From positions 1 through 38,567 of the forward strand of contig NZ_MKZO01000043.1 of the NCBI RefSeq assembly GCF_001941965.1: a stretch of 38,567 nucleotides of DNA, read 5' to 3'. Source of the DNA: Pseudomonas putida. Its GTDB lineage: Bacteria; Pseudomonadota; Gammaproteobacteria; Pseudomonadales; Pseudomonadaceae. Of this stretch, positions 25,601 through 28,676 are shown in pieces (positions within the stretch are counted from its first letter, which is position 1; the number at the start of each line of letters is the position of its first letter). The notes beneath the pieces were generated by a model. That model was not told where the DNA came from. It saw only the letters and a list, made by a program, of their open reading frames with translations, and did no database searches. The position numbers and the translations under genes are program-made.

Positions 25601-28323
25601 ACCACCACCGGGGTGCCGGTCACCGGTGAGGTGACGCTGGCGGTGTAGGTGATCACACCGTTCTCGGCGACGCTCGCCGTCGCGCCGAGGCTGACGGTGG
25701 TGGTGTCGGTGGTGTCGGTGACGGTGGTCACGGCCGGCGCCGGGCTGGCCACCAGGTTCTCGAAGTTGCCGCCGCCCACGCCTGCGATGGTGGTGCTGAT
25801 CGGCGCTGCGCCGTTGTACACGTCGTTCGGTGCAGTGAACTGCACGGTACCGCTGGTGCCGCCGACCGGGATGGTGATGGTCTGGCCATTGGACAGGCTG
25901 ACGATGACCGGCGCGCCGGTGACCGGCGAGGTGACGCTGGCGGTGTAGGTAATCACACCGTTCTCGGCAACGCTTGGGCTGGCGCCGAGGGTGACGGTGG
26001 TGGTGTCGATGGAGTCGGTGACGGTGGTCACGGCCGGGGTCGGGTTGGCCACCAGGCTTTCGAAGTTGCCGCCGCTCACGTTGGTGATGGTGGTGCTGAC
26101 CGGGTTGGCGCCGTTATAGACGTCGTTCGGCGCAGTGAACTGCACGGTGCCGCTGGTGCTGCCGACCGGAATGGTGATGCTCTGCCCGGTGGACAGAGTG
26201 ACCACAACCGGCGTGCCGGTGACCGGCGAGGTGACGCTGGCGGTGTAGGTGATCACGCCACTCTCGGCCACGCTGGTGCTGGCGCCGAGGCTGACGGTGG
26301 TGGTGTCGGTGCTGTCGGTGACGGTGGTCACGGCCGGGGCCGGGCTGGCCACCAGGTTCTCGAAGTTGCCGCCGCTGACGCCCGCGATGGTGGTGCTGAT
26401 CGGCGCCGCGCCGTTGTAGACGTCGTTCGGTGCAGTGAACTGCACGGTGCCGTTGGTCCCGCCGACCGGGATGGTGATGGTCTGGCCATTGGACAGGGTC
26501 ACGACCACTGGTGCGCCGGTCACAGGCGAAGCGACGCTGGCGGTGTAGGTGATCACGCCGTTTTCGGCAACGCTCGGGTTGGCACCGAGGGTGACGGTGG
26601 TGGTGTCGACGGTATCGGTAACCGTGGTCACGGCCGGGGCCGGGTTGGCCACCAGGCTTTCGAAGTTGCCGCCAGCCACGTTGGTGATGGTAGTGCTGAC
26701 CGGGTTGGCGCCGTTATAGACGTCGTTCGGTGCGGTGTACTGCACGCTGCCGCTGGAGCCGCCGACCGGGATGGTGATGGTCTGGCCGTTGGACAGGGTG
26801 ATCACCATCGGAGTACCGGTGACTGGCGAGGTGACGCTGGCGGTGTAGGTGATCACGCCGTTTTCGGCGACGTTGCTGCTGGCGCCGAGGCTGACGGTGG
26901 TGGTGTCGGTGGAGTCGGTGACGGTGGTCACGGCCGGGGCCGGGTTGGCCTCCAGGTTCTCGTAGTTGCCGCCGGTCACGCCGGTGATGGTGGTGCTGAT
27001 CGGTGCAGCGCCGTTGTAGACGTCGTTCGGTGCAGTGAATTGCACGGTGCCGCTGGTGCCGCCAACCGGAATGGTGATGGTCTGGCCATTGGACAGGGTG
27101 ATCACCACCGGAGTGCCGGTGACCGGGGCGCCGACGCTGGCGGTGTAGGTGATCACGCCATTCTCGGCAACGCTGGCGTTGGCGCCCAGGTTGACGGTAG
27201 TGGTGTCGATCGAGTCGTTGATGACCGTGACGGCTGGCGTGGTGTTCGGCACCAGGTTCTCGAAGTTGCCGCCCGTTGCCCCCGTAATGGTTACGCTGGC
27301 GGTGCCGCCGTTGGCGTACACGTCATTGCCTACAGGCACCTGAACGCTGCCGCTCGCTTCGCCAGCCGCGATGGTGATGACTGCGCCATTGGACAGGGTG
27401 ATGCTCACCGGCGTCTGCGCCGGGTTGTTCAGGCTGACGGTGTAAGTGATGTTGCCGCCCTCGGTTGCACTGCTGCCAGCGGTCAGGCTGGCAGTGGTGG
27501 TGTCGAGGGTATCGGTGATGGTGGTCATCGCCGGCGAGGTGCTCGGGGTAATGTTCAGGCCATCGCCGCCGGTAGCGCCGGTGATGGTGACGGAGATCTG
27601 ACGGTTGTCGATGTAAACGTTGTCACTGGCGGGAATCGCGACGCTAATGCTGCCCGTCAATTGCCCGGCGGCAATGACGATGACCTGGCCGTTGGACAGG
27701 GTCACGCGGGTTTCGCCGGTCGCCGGCTGGGTCAGGGTGGCGGTATAGACCACCGAACCGCCTGCCTCGGAAACGTTTGGCGTGGCGCTCAGGGCAAGGC
27801 CGCTGTTGACCAGGGCGGTGGCCGCCTGGTTGACCGTGGTGTCGGTATCGCCGGTCAGTTCGTCAGTCAGGTCGGCAGCGAAATTAAGGCCGACCGTCTG
27901 GTAACCGATGACTGGCGCCACGGCACCGGCGACTTCTTCCAGCATCACCACGCTGTGGCCGCCACCTGGCGCACCACTGCCTTCGGACTGCGGGCCCGCA
28001 GCGGTCGCTTCGAGGTCCTGGGTCGGGTCGGCACCGGCGGCGATGGCTTCTTGCAGCTCTTCTACAGAGGGCGCGGCCTGGGCGGTGGCTTCTTCCAGGT
28101 CGGTGCTGGACGCAGGAGCGTCGGCGCTCCACTGCGTTTCGCGACCCAGGTCTATGGTACGACCGTCGGTCAGTTCGAGGGTCACGGCACCGGCCTGGCC
28201 CGTCAAAACCTGGTCGCCAGCAAACAGGCGATCGCCTTCGATCAGGACACGTTGGACCCCTTCCTGGGACACAGCGACGACTTGGCCAATAACACGCTTG
28301 ACGATGGCGACAACACTGCTCAT
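4684..28323 (-). CDS. lapA: LapA, giant surface adhesin (RTX, type I secreted, 7879 residues)
   Basis: LapA is the cell-surface adhesin that attaches cells irreversibly to surfaces and holds biofilms together. Order from the N terminus: retention module 1 to about 105; LapG cleavage site TAAG 107-110; linker to about 170; roughly 64 Ig-like repeats of about 100 residues, 175 to 6630; Calx-beta-like domain about 6630-6740; cadherin-like region about 6880-7030; PA14-like lectin region about 7037-7200 (FTGVGDDSLAVVV); von Willebrand factor A domain about 7355-7600 with MIDAS D7366-T-S-G-S and ITDG; RTX nonapeptides about 7640-7776; C-terminal secretion signal rich in small residues. I saw no cysteine anywhere on reading the protein. 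GGAGAG lies 5-10 bases before the ATG. It is longer than the Pf0-1 protein I recall (about 5200) and near that of P. putida (about 8700). Secretion would use the divergent lapEBC; release depends on LapG/LapD. Some repeat copies could be collapsed or expanded by assembly. Confidence 0.97.
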   Translation of the reverse strand: MSSVVAIVKRVIGQVVAVSQEGVQRVLIEGDRLFAGDQVLTGQAGAVTLELTDGRTIDLGRETQWSADAPASSTDLEEATAQAAPSVEELQEAIAAGADPTQDLEATAAGPQSEGSGAPGGGHSVVMLEEVAGAVAPVIGYQTVGLNFAADLTDELTGDTDTTVNQAATALVNSGLALSATPNVSEAGGSVVYTATLTQPATGETRVTLSNGQVIVIAAGQLTGSISVAIPASDNVYIDNRQISVTITGATGGDGLNITPSTSPAMTTITDTLDTTTASLTAGSSATEGGNITYTVSLNNPAQTPVSITLSNGAVITIAAGEASGSVQVPVGNDVYANGGTASVTITGATGGNFENLVPNTTPAVTVINDSIDTTTVNLGANASVAENGVITYTASVGAPVTGTPVVITLSNGQTITIPVGGTSGTVQFTAPNDVYNGAAPISTTITGVTGGNYENLEANPAPAVTTVTDSTDTTTVSLGASSNVAENGVITYTASVTSPVTGTPMVITLSNGQTITIPVGGSSGSVQYTAPNDVYNGANPVSTTITNVAGGNFESLVANPAPAVTTVTDTVDTTTVTLGANPSVAENGVITYTASVASPVTGAPVVVTLSNGQTITIPVGGTNGTVQFTAPNDVYNGAAPISTTIAGVSGGNFENLVASPAPAVTTVTDSTDTTTVSLGASTSVAESGVITYTASVTSPVTGTPVVVTLSTGQSITIPVGSTSGTVQFTAPNDVYNGANPVSTTITNVSGGNFESLVANPTPAVTTVTDSIDTTTVTLGASPSVAENGVITYTASVTSPVTGAPVIVSLSNGQTITIPVGGTSGTVQFTAPNDVYNGAAPISTTIAGVGGGNFENLVASPAPAVTTVTDTTDTTTVSLGATASVAENGVITYTASVTSPVTGTPVVVTLSTGQTITIPVGSSSGSVQFTAPNDVYNGATPVSTTITNVSGGNFESLVANPAAAVTTVSDSVDTTTVTLSATPSVLEGGVVTYTASVGAPVTGAPVIVNLANGQSITIAVGQSSGSVNFTAPDNVLATNAPLSNSITGVSGGNYESLVAGTGTTTTTVTDDPARLDTTNLTLSATGSVTEGGQIVYTATLSNPAGTEMKISLSNGETITIAQGQTQGTVTFAAPTNTVYVDAGNVSVTVTGTTGGDFEKLAVNPAAAVTAITDSIDTSTVTLTATPSVTEGGVVTYTATVTSPVTGTPLVISLANGQSITIPVNSSSGSVDFIAPNNVLNTNAPLINSITGVTGGNYEKLDTAGAPTTAVNDDPARLDTTGLTLSATGTVQEGGNIVYTARLSNPTGTEMKITLSNGGVITIGKGLSEGSVTFAAPANTVYVDAGNVSVTITGTTGGDFEHLEVSPTAAVTAVTDSVDTSTVTLTATASAVEGGVVTYTASVTSPVTGTPLVISLANGQSITIPVNSSSGSVDFIAPNNVLNTNTPLTNSITGVTGGNYEKLDTAGAPTTVVTDDPARLDTTGLTLSATGTVQEGGDIIYTARLTNPAGTEMKITLSNGEVITIGKGLSEGSVTFAAPANTVYVDAGNVSVTITGTIGGDFEHLEVSPTAAVTAVTDSLDTSTVTLTATASAVEGGVVTYTASVTAPVTGTPLVISLANGQSITIPVNSSSGSVDFIAPNNVLNTNTPLTNSITGVTGGNYEKLDTAGAPTTVVTDDPARLDTTGLTLSATGTVQEGGDIIYTARLTNPAGTEMKITLSNGEVITIGKGLSEGSVTFAAPANTVYVDAGNVSVTITGTTGGDFEHLEVSPTAAVTAVTDSVDTSTVTLTATASAVEGGVVTYTASVTSPVTGTPLVISLANGQSITIPVNSSSGSVDFIAPNNVLNTNTPLTNSITGVTGGNYEKLDTAGAPTTVVTDDPARLDTTGLTLSATGTVQEGGNIIYTAQLTNPAGTEMKITLSNGEVITIGKGLSEGSVTFAAPANTVYVDAGSVSVTVTGTTGGDFEHLEVSPSAAVTLITDSVDTSTVTLTATASAVEGGVVTYTASVTSPVTGTPLVISLANGQSITIPINSSSGSVDFIAPNNVLNTNTPLTNSITGVTGGNYEKLDTAGTPTTVVNDDPARLDTTGLTLSATGTVQEGGDIIYTARLTNPAGTEMKITLSNGEVITIGKGLSEGSVTFAAPANTVYVDAGSISVTITGTTGGDFEHLEVSPTAAVTAITDSIDTSTVTLTATASAVEGGVVTYTASVTSPVTGTPLVISLANGQSITIPVNSSSGSVDFIAPNNVLNTNTPLTNSITGVTGGNYEKLDTAGAPTTVVTDDPARLDTTGLTLSATGTVQEGGDIIYTARLTNPTGTEMKITLSNGEVITIGKGLSEGSVTFAAPANTVYVDAGNVSVTITGTTGGDFEHLEVSPTAAVTAITDSIDTSTVTLTATASAIEGGVVTYTASVTSPVTGTPLVISLANGQSITIPVNSSSGSVDFIAPNNVLNTNTPLTNSITGVTGGNYEKLDTAGTPTTVVNDDPARLDTTGLTLSATGTVQEGGDIVYTARLTNPAGTEMKITLSNGEVITIGKGLSEGSVTFAAPANTVYVDAGNVSVTITGTTGGDFEHLEVSPTAAVTAITDSVDTSTVTLTATASAVEGGVVTYTASVTAPVTGTPLVISLANGQSITIPVNSSSGSVDFIAPNNVLNTNTPLTNSITGVTGGNYEKLDTAGAPTTVVTDDPARLDTTGLTLSATGTVQEGGDIVYTARLTNPAGTEMKITLSNGEVITIGKGLSEGSVTFAAPANTVYVDAGNVSVTITGTIGGDFEHLEVSPTAAVTAITDSIDTSTVTLTATASAVEGGIVTYTASVTSPVTGTPLVISLANGQSITIPVNSSSGSVDFIAPNNVLNTNTPLTNSITGVTGGNYEKLDTAGAPTTVVNDDPARLDTTGLTLSATGTVQEGGDIIYTARLTNPAGTEMKITLSNGEVITIGKGLSEGSVTFAAPANTVYVDAGNVSVTITGTTGGDFEHLEVSPTAAVTAITDSIDTSTVTLTATASAVEGGVVTYTASVTSPVTGTPLVISLANGQSITIPVNSSSGSVDFIAPNNVLNTNTPLTNSITGVTGGNYEKLDTAGTPTTVVNDDPARLDTTGLTLSATGTVQEGGDIVYTARLTNPAGTEMKITLSNGEVITIGKGLSEGSVTFAAPANTVYVDAGNVSVTITGTTGGDFEHLEVSPTAAVTAITDSVDTSTVTLTATASAVEGGVVTYTASVTSPVTGTPLVISLANGQSITIPVNSSSGSVDFIAPNNVLNTNTPLTNSITGVTGGNYEKLDTAGAPTTVVTDDPARLDTTGLTLSATGTVQEGGDIVYTARLTNPAGTEMKITLSNGEVITIGKGLSEGSVTFAAPANTVYVDAGNVSVTITGTTGGDFEHLEVSPTAAVTAITDSVDTSTVTLTATASAVEGGIVTYTASVTAPVTGTPLVISLANGQSITIPVNSSSGSVDFIAPNNVLNTNTPLTNSITGVTGGNYEKLDTAGTPTTVVNDDPARLDTTGLTLSATGTVQEGGDIVYTARLTNPAGTEMKITLSNGEVITIGKGLSEGSVTFAAPADTVYVDAGNISVTITGTTGGDFEHLEVSPTAAVTAITDSVDTSTVTLTATASAVEGGVVTYTASVTAPVTGTPLVISLANGQSITIPVNSSSGSVDFIAPNNVLNTNTPLTNSITGVTGGNYEKLDTAGTPTTVVNDDPARLDTTGLTLSATGTVQEGGDIIYTARLTNPAGTEMKITLSNGEVITIGKGLSEGSVTFAAPANTVYVDAGNVSVTITGTTGGDFEHLEVSPTAAVTAITDSIDTSTVTLTATASAVEGGVVTYTASVTSPVTGTPLVISLANGQSITIPVNSSSGSVDFIAPNNALNTNAPLTNSITGVTGGDYEKLDTAGTPTTVVNDDPARLDTTGLTLSATGTVQEGGDIIYTARLTNPAGTEMKVTLSNGEVITIGKGLSEGSVTFAAPANTVYVDAGNVSVTITGTTGGDFEHLEVSPTAAVTAITDSVDASTVTLTATASAVEGGIVTYTASVTSPVTGTPLVISLANGQSITIPVNSSSGSVDFIAPNNVLNTNTPLTNSITGVTGGNYEKLDTAGTPTTVVNDDPARLDTTGLTLSATGTVQEGGDIVYTARLTNPAGTEMKITLSNGEVITIGKGLSEGSVTFAAPANTVYVDAGNVSVTITGTTGGDFEHLEVSPTAAVTAVTDSVDTSTVTLTATASAVEGGIVTYTASVTAPVTGTPLIISLANGQSITIPVNSASGSVDFIAPNNVLNTNTPLTNSITGVTGGNYEKLDTAGTPTTVVNDDPARLDTTGLTLSATGTVQEGGDIIYTARLTNPAGTEMKITLSNGEVITIGKGLSEGSVTFAAPANTVYVDAGNVSVTITGTTGGDFEHLEVSPTAAVTAVTDSLDTSTVTLTATASAVEGGVVTYTASVTAPVTGTPLVISLANGQSITIPVNSSSGSVDFIAPNNVLNTNTPLTNSITGVTGGNYEKLDTAGAPTTVVTDDPARLDTTGLTLSATGTVQEGGDIIYTARLTNPAGTEMKITLSNGEVITIGKGLSEGSVTFAAPANTVYVDAGNVSVTITGTTGGDFEHLEVSPTAAVTAVTDSVDTSTVTLTATASAVEGGIVTYTASVTAPVTGTALVISLANGQSITIPVNSSSGSVDFIAPNNVLNTNTPLTNSITGVTGGNYEKLDTAGAPTTVVTDDPARLDTTGLTLSATGTVQEGGDIIYTARLTNPTGTEMKITLSNGEVITIGKGLSEGSVTFPAPANTVYVDAGNVSVTITGTTGGDFEHLEVSPTAAVTAVTDSLDTSTVTLTASGSALEGGVVTYTASVTSPVTGTPLVISLANGQSITIPVNASSGSVDFTAPNNVYGTNPALTNSITGVSGGNFEKLVTDGTPSTVINDNPANLDTTGVSLIATGTVQEGGQITYTAKLTNPAGSEMTINLSNGSSITIGKGLSEGFVTVDAPKNSVYVDATNVSATITGTTGGDFEKLAVSPTPAVTAVTDTVDTSTVTLTATPSVTEGGVVTYTATVSSPVTVAPLVVTLANGQSITIEVNATSGSVNYTAPNNVYATNVPLTNSITDVSGGNFEKIVAIGNTTTAVNDNPSNLDTTNVTLTATNSVDEGGQITYTAKVSNPTGSEMTISLSNGSTITIAKGLSEGTVTVDAPKNSVYVDATNVSASITGVSGGDFEKVNVNATPAVTAITDTLDTSTVTLTATPSAVEGGVVTYTATVTSPVTVAPLVISLANGQSITIAVNATSGSVDFTAPNNVYNTNSSLTNSITGVTGGNYEKLVTAGTTTTVINDNPNNLDTTGVSLTATGTVQEGGQITYTAKLTNPTGTAMTVSLSNGSTITIAKGQSEGFVTVDAPKNSVYVDATNVSATITGTTGGDFEKLAISSTPAVTAVTDTIDTSTVNLTATPSVTEGGVVTYTATVTSPVTVAPLVISLANGQQITIAVNATSGSVNYTAPNNVYTANAPLTNSITGMTGGNYEKLVSTGTTTTVVNDNPNNLDTTNVTLTATNSVDEGGQITYTAKVSNPTDTAMTVSLSNGSTITIAKGQSEGFVTVDAPRNSVYVDATNVSASITGTTGGGFEKVNVNATPAVTAITDTIDTSTVTLTATPSAVEGGVVTYTATVTSPVTVAPLVISLANGQSITIAVNATSGSVNFTAPNNVYNTNSALTNSITGVTGGNYEKLVTAGNPSTIINDNPNNLDTTGVSLTATGTVQEGGQITYTAKLTNPAGTAMTVSLSNGSTITIAKGQSEGFVTVDAPKNSVYVDATNVTASITGTTGGDFEKLAISSTPAITAVTDTIDTSTVTLTATPSVIEGGVVTYTATVTSPVTVAPLVISLANGQQITIAVNATSGSVDFTAPNNVYATNAPLTNSITGMSGGNYEKLVSTGTTTTVVNDNPSSLDTTNVTLTATNSVDEGGQITYTAKLSNPAGSAMTVNLSNGSTITIAKGLSEGTVSVDAPKNSVYVDATSVSASITGITGGDFEKVNISTTPAITSITDTIDTSTVTLTATPSVTEGGVVTYTATVTSPVTVAPLVISLANGQSITIAVNATSGSVNFTAPNNVYASNPALTNSITGVTGGNYEKLVTAGTTTTVVNDNPNNLDTTGVSLTATGTVQEGGQITYVAKLTNPAGSAMTVTLSNGSTINIAKGLSEGSVTVDAPKNSVYVDATNVSATITGTTGGDFEKLAISSTPAVTAVTDTIDTSTVTLTATPSVIEGGVVTYTATVTSPVTVAPLVISLANGQQITIAVNATSGTVTYVAPNNVYSTNTPLTNSITGMTGGNYEKLVSTGNTTTVVNDNPSNLDTTNVTLTATNTVQEGGQITYTAKLSNPAGTAMTVTLSNGSTINIAKGLSEGSVTIDAPKNSVYVDATNVSATITATTGGDFEKVNVSSAAAVTSVTDTIDTSTVTLTATPSVVEGGVVTYTATVSSPVTLAPLVISLANGQQITIAVNATSGSVNYTAPNNVYTANPALTNSITGVTGGNFEKLETSGTTSTTVTDGPIDTTTVSLSATSSVQEGGQITYTATLTNPAASAVTVTLSNGATITIGKDQLSNSITVPAPADTPYIDATNISAKITGATGGGFENLTYSSTAAVTQVTDTNTPTTISITGSTLVAEGATGTYTLNLSNPSQSAVTVKLSYSGTATNGSDYTGVTTVTIPSGASKVDFTIPTIKDLVTEGTEQFTVKIDSATGGNFESVVVSPTLGSVTTSIFEPAPVLDLDANNSSGATGADYQVTFTEGQPGTGVSIGDVDLSITDYDSTLMTGATVTLTNRMAGDALNLGNSVGGITINAVNTNDKIVLTLSGPGTIADYVARLKNITFINTSDDPSSTPRIITVTVTDGVNTSNVATTTVNVVPVNDAPTAAGGEITGTEDTDLALNWASLNISDLDNLPSALGITITQLPTLGSLQYKDGSTWKTLTAADVGKVFSKADIDAGNLKFVPLANQSGISANGGTGVGNQQADYAQIKFKPYDGKDMGNEATLKVDITPVADKPTLSIASNAVASIGLTKEIWTGLSGLGTDGNGANAATLKSVIDAAAGKANSTAIATNVASTGDVAAGTASKTSGLMYMEAGSTYKFTGVGDDSLAVVVGGKDVASTTWGAGGQLNGTFTPVKSGYYTVEIYHYNQAGPGSYDVNVSVNGGATIDVSQVGTALYPTVAALAAAGVTVSDLHGTNGKGYYDGYKLNEGGENGTVKLAAITTALTDTDGSETLAVKLGGIPAGSVISDGAGHSVTVGSGLVDVTGWTLNSLTIKPPAYYSGTFNVSVSSISTESINGSTATTPGSIKVTVYGDTYAVATNATADSDTWTGTDGNDIIAADINGLHVVAGQNYNLAFIVDTSGSMKDSVDAAQKALQSVFTTLSNSVQGASSGTVNILLVDFATQVKSTVAVNLADSGALQTLKNALTAMTANGGTNYEDAFKTTANWFQNLKDAGVTGDNQTFFITDGQPTYYQTGERTNPTLITYVGSKPNLTMDSYLTSINYKLGQVVNVNLDSSNRLTIDSSGNLNLYKYGSYYSSLSGTLHAQGDGTYELSSLAGQGSYADSDTTSNSKSAFAVLKALSPNIEAIGIGGDINTNDLKPYDSDGKPQTNIDASNLADAILGHTEATLPGNDTVNAGDGNDIVFGDLIMFPSVAGNGVEALQSYVAKQTGLDASAIDSKAMHQYVTEHISEFDISRTSDGDDKLYGGDGNDILFGQGGNDYLDGGKGNDILLGGTGNDTLLGGEGNDLLFGGKGNDTMTGGAGADTFIWRAGDTGNDIIKDFKPAEGDRLDLSDLLQGEKGTTIDNYLKITTVNGESTLQVSSEGKLNATGGIANADVTIKLEGVNWSNTSINSLISGADPTIKIDHNNS
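4996..5190 (-). repeat. RTX calcium-binding nonapeptide block in LapA
   Basis: Seven consecutive GGxGxDxx(L/I/F)-type nonapeptides (YGGDGNDIL, FGQGGNDYL, DGGKGNDIL and so on to TGGAGADTF) occupy about residues 7712-7776. A partial repeat (NAGDGNDIVFGD) lies near 5370-5400. RTX repeats fold on Ca2+ outside the cell and drive type I export from the C terminus. Confidence 0.92.
8745..25115 (-). repeat. Tandem array of about 27 units of 606 bp in lapA
   Basis: Each unit codes for 202 residues, two Ig-like domains (A: ...MKITLSNGEVITIGKG...; B: ...PLVISLANGQSITIPV...). A fixed landmark (TTGCCGCC or TTGCCACC in the GNYEKL codons) recurs at 8801, 9407, 10013 and then every 606 bases to 24557, with no indel detected at the landmarks. 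The next landmark, at 25166, is 609 away. Nineteen A domains start with DPARLDTT (high-coordinate part); eight start with NPxNLDTT (about 8745-13600), so two sub-families are juxtaposed near 13600. Confidence 0.93.
25116..27216 (-). repeat. Tandem array of seven 300-bp repeats near the N terminus of LapA
   Basis: Seven 100-residue Ig-like domains begin with T(V/L)xLGAxxSVAENGVITYTASV. The codons for AVTTVTD recur every 300 bases (about 25720, 26020, 26320, 26620, 26920). Neighbouring units alternate between two types, STTITNV and STTIAGV, so there is a 600-bp higher-order period. The last unit (LEGGVVTY) is transitional to the 606-bp array. Confidence 0.88.
27994..28005 (-). other. LapG cleavage site TAAG in LapA (residues 107-110)
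   Basis: Codons ACC GCT GCG GGC on the minus strand give T107-A108-A109-G110. Cleavage between the two alanines at this position is established for P. fluorescens LapA. A related motif, IAAG, lies 12 residues earlier (95-98). Confidence 0.9.
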
Positions 28324-28429
28324 GAGACTCTCCGAACTAACCGTTCAATGTGGCTTCCATACGCGATCGGGCTGGTGTTTGCCGCTATCTGCTTGGAATG
28401 TTTCGCAAGACGCTGGTAAAAATGTTTAT

Positions 28430-28443
28430 GTCAATTTAATGGC
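28430..28443. promoter_or_regulatory. Weak FleQ-like half site upstream of lapA
   Basis: GTCAATTTAATGGC has a perfect left half of the FleQ box GTCAATnnATTGAC and a poor right half. Its minus strand holds TTGACA, a possible -35 of lapA, but no good -10 stands at the right distance. Confidence 0.3.
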
Positions 28444-28469
28444 TTGAGCGAGAAGTTTTATTTCTTTGA

Positions 28470-28483
28470 GTCAAACTATTGAC
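28470..28483. promoter_or_regulatory. FleQ-like box between lapA and lapE
   Basis: GTCAAACTATTGAC is a GTCAA-N4-TTGAC dyad and agrees with the FleQ box described for Pseudomonas (GTCAATnnATTGAC) at 11 of the 12 defined positions. FleQ is a c-di-GMP-responsive regulator known to act on lapA in P. putida. It lies 147 bases before the lapA ATG and 194 before the lapE ATG, so it could serve either gene. Confidence 0.6.
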
Positions 28484-28532
28484 CCTCGCGTCGCCATCCT
28501 AAACAATCGGCCCATTAATGTCACATTGATAT

Positions 28533-28545
28533 TTCACCAGGTGAA
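28533..28545. promoter_or_regulatory. Dyad TTCACC-A-GGTGAA upstream of lapE
   Basis: A perfect 6-1-6 inverted repeat lies in the AT-rich divergent region. I cannot assign a regulator. Confidence 0.35.
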
Positions 28546-28574
28546 GAGCCCTTGATCTGTGACGGGGTTCTCAC

Positions 28575-28588
28575 TCGGAAATTTCCGA
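28575..28588. promoter_or_regulatory. Perfect 14-bp palindrome upstream of lapE
   Basis: TCGGAAATTTCCGA is its own reverse complement and lies 89 bases before the lapE ATG. It is a candidate operator for an unidentified regulator. Confidence 0.4.
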
Positions 28589-28676
28589 CACGCGGCATCC
28601 GTTATAGCCAGTTTTTGGCGCTTTGCCATGTTTTGCTCTGATGTGGGACACGCTGTCCCTAGGGAAGAAAAACGAA

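Noticed and set aside
8745..27216. Regular repeats that could be taken for a CRISPR array
   Set aside because: The period is 300 or 606 bp, the repeat is the whole coding unit in frame, and there are no unique spacers or cas genes.
28500..28676. Sigma-54 promoter for lapE (GG...GC-like pairs around 28616)
   Set aside because: TTGGCGCTTTGCC has a GG to GC spacing too short for the -24/-12 pattern.
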